Part shown: one piece after another, positions 62,480-64,000 of the stretch
Layout: each line of letters begins with the position of its first letter
Numbering within the stretch: position 1 is the stretch's first letter
DNA from: Paenibacillus sp. 1_12
Lineage (GTDB): Bacteria; Bacillota; Bacilli; Paenibacillales; NBRC-103111
DNA: 64,000 nucleotides
NCBI RefSeq assembly: GCF_900114475.1
Contig: NZ_FOTE01000016.1
Span: 62,001-126,000 of the forward strand
Direction: 5' to 3'
Notes under the pieces: model-generated
Databases searched by the model: none
Seen by the model: the letters and a program-made list of their open reading frames with translations, nothing else
Told to the model about the DNA's origin: nothing
Made by a program: the position numbers and the translations under genes

Positions 62480-64000
62480 TTATGGTTTCAGTTCATTACG
62501 GATTGGCAATGTGTAGTAATCAAATGCCAGATCCAATAATGCACTCGCTTCCTGCCGCTTCAGCAGCTGCTTGGAACGGAAGTTGATGGAGCCGTCCGAA
62601 TTGATCTTGGTATCCGGGTCCATGATGCCTTGGGATACAAGGGTTGTGATGGCTTCAACTGCCCAAGCATCCGTTTCGCCACTCAATGTAATCTTGGCAC
62701 CATGCTGAGCTTGCCTCAGGTTTTGGATCATAACTGCCGCCATCTGTCTGGTGACAGGAGAATCAGGCTGATAATCAGGCAATCCGGACATCATCTGCTT
62801 CTTGTTTGGTTCAACCGTATAAGGCATAGTATGCCAGCCATGGGCGCGCAGCAGCAACTCCGAGAACTCACCTTGAGTTATCGTTCCATCCGGATCGAAG
62901 AGGGTGGCCGACTTTCCGTTCATGACCTTCAAAGCATGAAGATTATGAATATAAGACGCATACTTGCTGTCCGCCGGTACATCAGTGAATGGCGCACCCA
63001 TATCTACTTTTTGTGCATAACCCACGTAGTGCGGAAGCTGCATGTAATAGAAATAGGTGATTAGGCCTGCCTCATTTTTTTGAAAGGATACTTTATTGCC
63101 GGATTCATCCTCAAAGAGCAAAGGGCGGATCATTTTCAGTGTACTCTTGCCCAGATCTCCTGTCTCCATAACCAATTTTCCGTCTGAATAGGAAACGTGG
63201 GTCCTTATGGATCCAAGACGCGTGTTTTGGTACAATCCCGCGTAGTCCTTAGCCTGCTGCTCACTGATTGGCGAGTAGGATGGCTGTGGAGCCTCTTCTT
63301 TTCTTGGATAATAATGATTCATAAATGCCTCATACACGTCGAGACTCATCATGGAGTCGTTATTGTAGGACATGTAGAACGCTGTATTTTCCTCCGGCAG
63401 AATAACAATCAAGGAAGAATGACCGGTTACATTTCCCCCTTTGATAACCACATGATGACCATTCATCTTCTCTTTGAAGTAGCCTTCGAATCCGATGGTT
63501 GTGACAGGGAACTCTTTGTCAGGGAACACCTGGTAGGTGTGCATTTGCTCGATGCTCTTGGAGCTTAAGATTTCTTTGCCTTCATACGTTCCTTTGTTCA
63601 GATGCATCATAAGGTACTTCACCATGTCATCTGCGGTTGATACCATGCCGCCGCTAGGCCGATCGGTTGGTTTGAATCCCTCCAGGGGGATCAGCTCGCC
63701 TTTTGGCCCATAATGGGCAGCCATTCTCCCCAACAGTTCGGGGGTAAACCGCACATTCGTCGAGTTCATGCCTAACGGCTTGAAAATATTTTCCTCCATA
63801 TACTGGGCGAATGACATGCCCGATACTTCCCCTACCGCGTACCCCGCCAGTGTGAATCCAAAATTATCGTAGGTGTACGCTTCCCCCGGAGGCCTGACAA
63901 CAGTCGGCATATTCAATTCGAGAGACTCCTTCATCGGGAAGAATTGCTTCACATATTCCGGTTCTGATCCCGAGAGGATATCCGGTTTGTCAAAGCCGCT
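62480..64000 (-). CDS. Beta-lactamase-fold serine hydrolase with SLH domains (5' end outside window)
   Basis: 507 residues visible, frame open to the window edge. The class C/esterase-type region has motif 2 as YDN (GEAYTYDNFGFTLAGYAVGE); the SxxK motif must lie beyond 64000. A lipocalin-like middle (QQAKDYAGLYQNTRLGSIRT) is followed by SLH repeats (FTDVPADSKYASYIHNLHAL, RQMAAVMIQNLRQAQ, RQEASALLDLAFDYY), which would attach it to the cell wall. Convergent with the kinase fusion; no clear terminator between them. Confidence 0.87.
   Translation of the reverse strand, partial: SGFDKPDILSGSEPEYVKQFFPMKESLELNMPTVVRPPGEAYTYDNFGFTLAGYAVGEVSGMSFAQYMEENIFKPLGMNSTNVRFTPELLGRMAAHYGPKGELIPLEGFKPTDRPSGGMVSTADDMVKYLMMHLNKGTYEGKEILSSKSIEQMHTYQVFPDKEFPVTTIGFEGYFKEKMNGHHVVIKGGNVTGHSSLIVILPEENTAFYMSYNNDSMMSLDVYEAFMNHYYPRKEEAPQPSYSPISEQQAKDYAGLYQNTRLGSIRTHVSYSDGKLVMETGDLGKSTLKMIRPLLFEDESGNKVSFQKNEAGLITYFYYMQLPHYVGYAQKVDMGAPFTDVPADSKYASYIHNLHALKVMNGKSATLFDPDGTITQGEFSELLLRAHGWHTMPYTVEPNKKQMMSGLPDYQPDSPVTRQMAAVMIQNLRQAQHGAKITLSGETDAWAVEAITTLVSQGIMDPDTKINSDGSINFRSKQLLKRQEASALLDLAFDYYTLPIRNELKP

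Overview
The window looks like chromosome of a low-to-mid GC, spore-forming Firmicute, most probably a Paenibacillus or close relative. The grounds are strong AGGAGG-type ribosome binding sites, YesM/YesN-type two-component systems next to CUT1 sugar ABC transporters, DUF4179 anti-sigma factors, copper-amine-oxidase-like stalk proteins, SLH domains and a LysM-GH18 spore-germination protein. Species is not claimed. No rRNA, tRNA, CRISPR array or replication origin was seen.

Layout. 1-4.1 kb: end of a sensor kinase, a membrane-anchored alpha/beta hydrolase, and a WYL regulator with a GyrI-like ligand-binding protein. 4.9-6.8 kb (minus strand): an ECF sigma factor and DUF4179 anti-sigma pair whose promoter region is duplicated in tandem. 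7.4-9.9 kb: a methyltransferase, three unknown small ORFs behind a leader terminator, and gene debris. 9.9-14.1 kb: a stalk protein, a second WYL regulator facing a VOC protein, an MFS pump and a YdeI-like protein. 14.6-21.9 kb: sugar uptake locus 1 (response regulator and kinase on the minus strand; binding protein, two permeases and a 2H phosphoesterase on the plus strand). 22.3-28 kb: two SRPBCC genes, a TetR/MFS pair with three matching operators, and a DUF2975/XRE pair. 28.5-30.5 kb: a HAD phosphatase and an intact IS3-family element. 31.4-36 kb: an MFS gene behind a structured leader, several dead genes and a YaaH-like GH18 enzyme. 36.5-44 kb: a stalk protein, a VOC protein, tandem 4-oxalocrotonate tautomerases, two HxlR regulators, an FMN reductase and a FrnE-like DsbA protein, which together resemble a quinone/electrophile response cluster. 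45.3-47.4 kb: a YwaF-like membrane protein and decayed genes. 47.8-55.8 kb: sugar uptake locus 2 (YesM, YesN, binding protein, two permeases, GH130), probably for mannosides. 55.8-64 kb: IS21 and IS6 debris, a 5'-truncated protein, pyridoxine kinase, a Sensor-domain protein, a kinase fused to its response regulator, and a beta-lactamase-fold serine hydrolase with SLH repeats that runs off the end.

Two features stand out. First, intergenic stretches carry many copies of a short structured repeat: a half-palindrome with TGACAAGAAC, a terminator-like hairpin followed by T6, then a long hairpin GGATCAAGTTCTTGTCA/TGACAAGAACTTGATCC. The stem changes from copy to copy with matching changes on both arms, and many copies lie at the broken ends of genes. 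Three copies share a downstream tail; in two of them it holds the same 51-codon open frame. Second, the window is rich in pseudogenes: about twenty gene fragments are recognisable, many beside these repeats or IS remnants. The repeat family is the best candidate for something undescribed.
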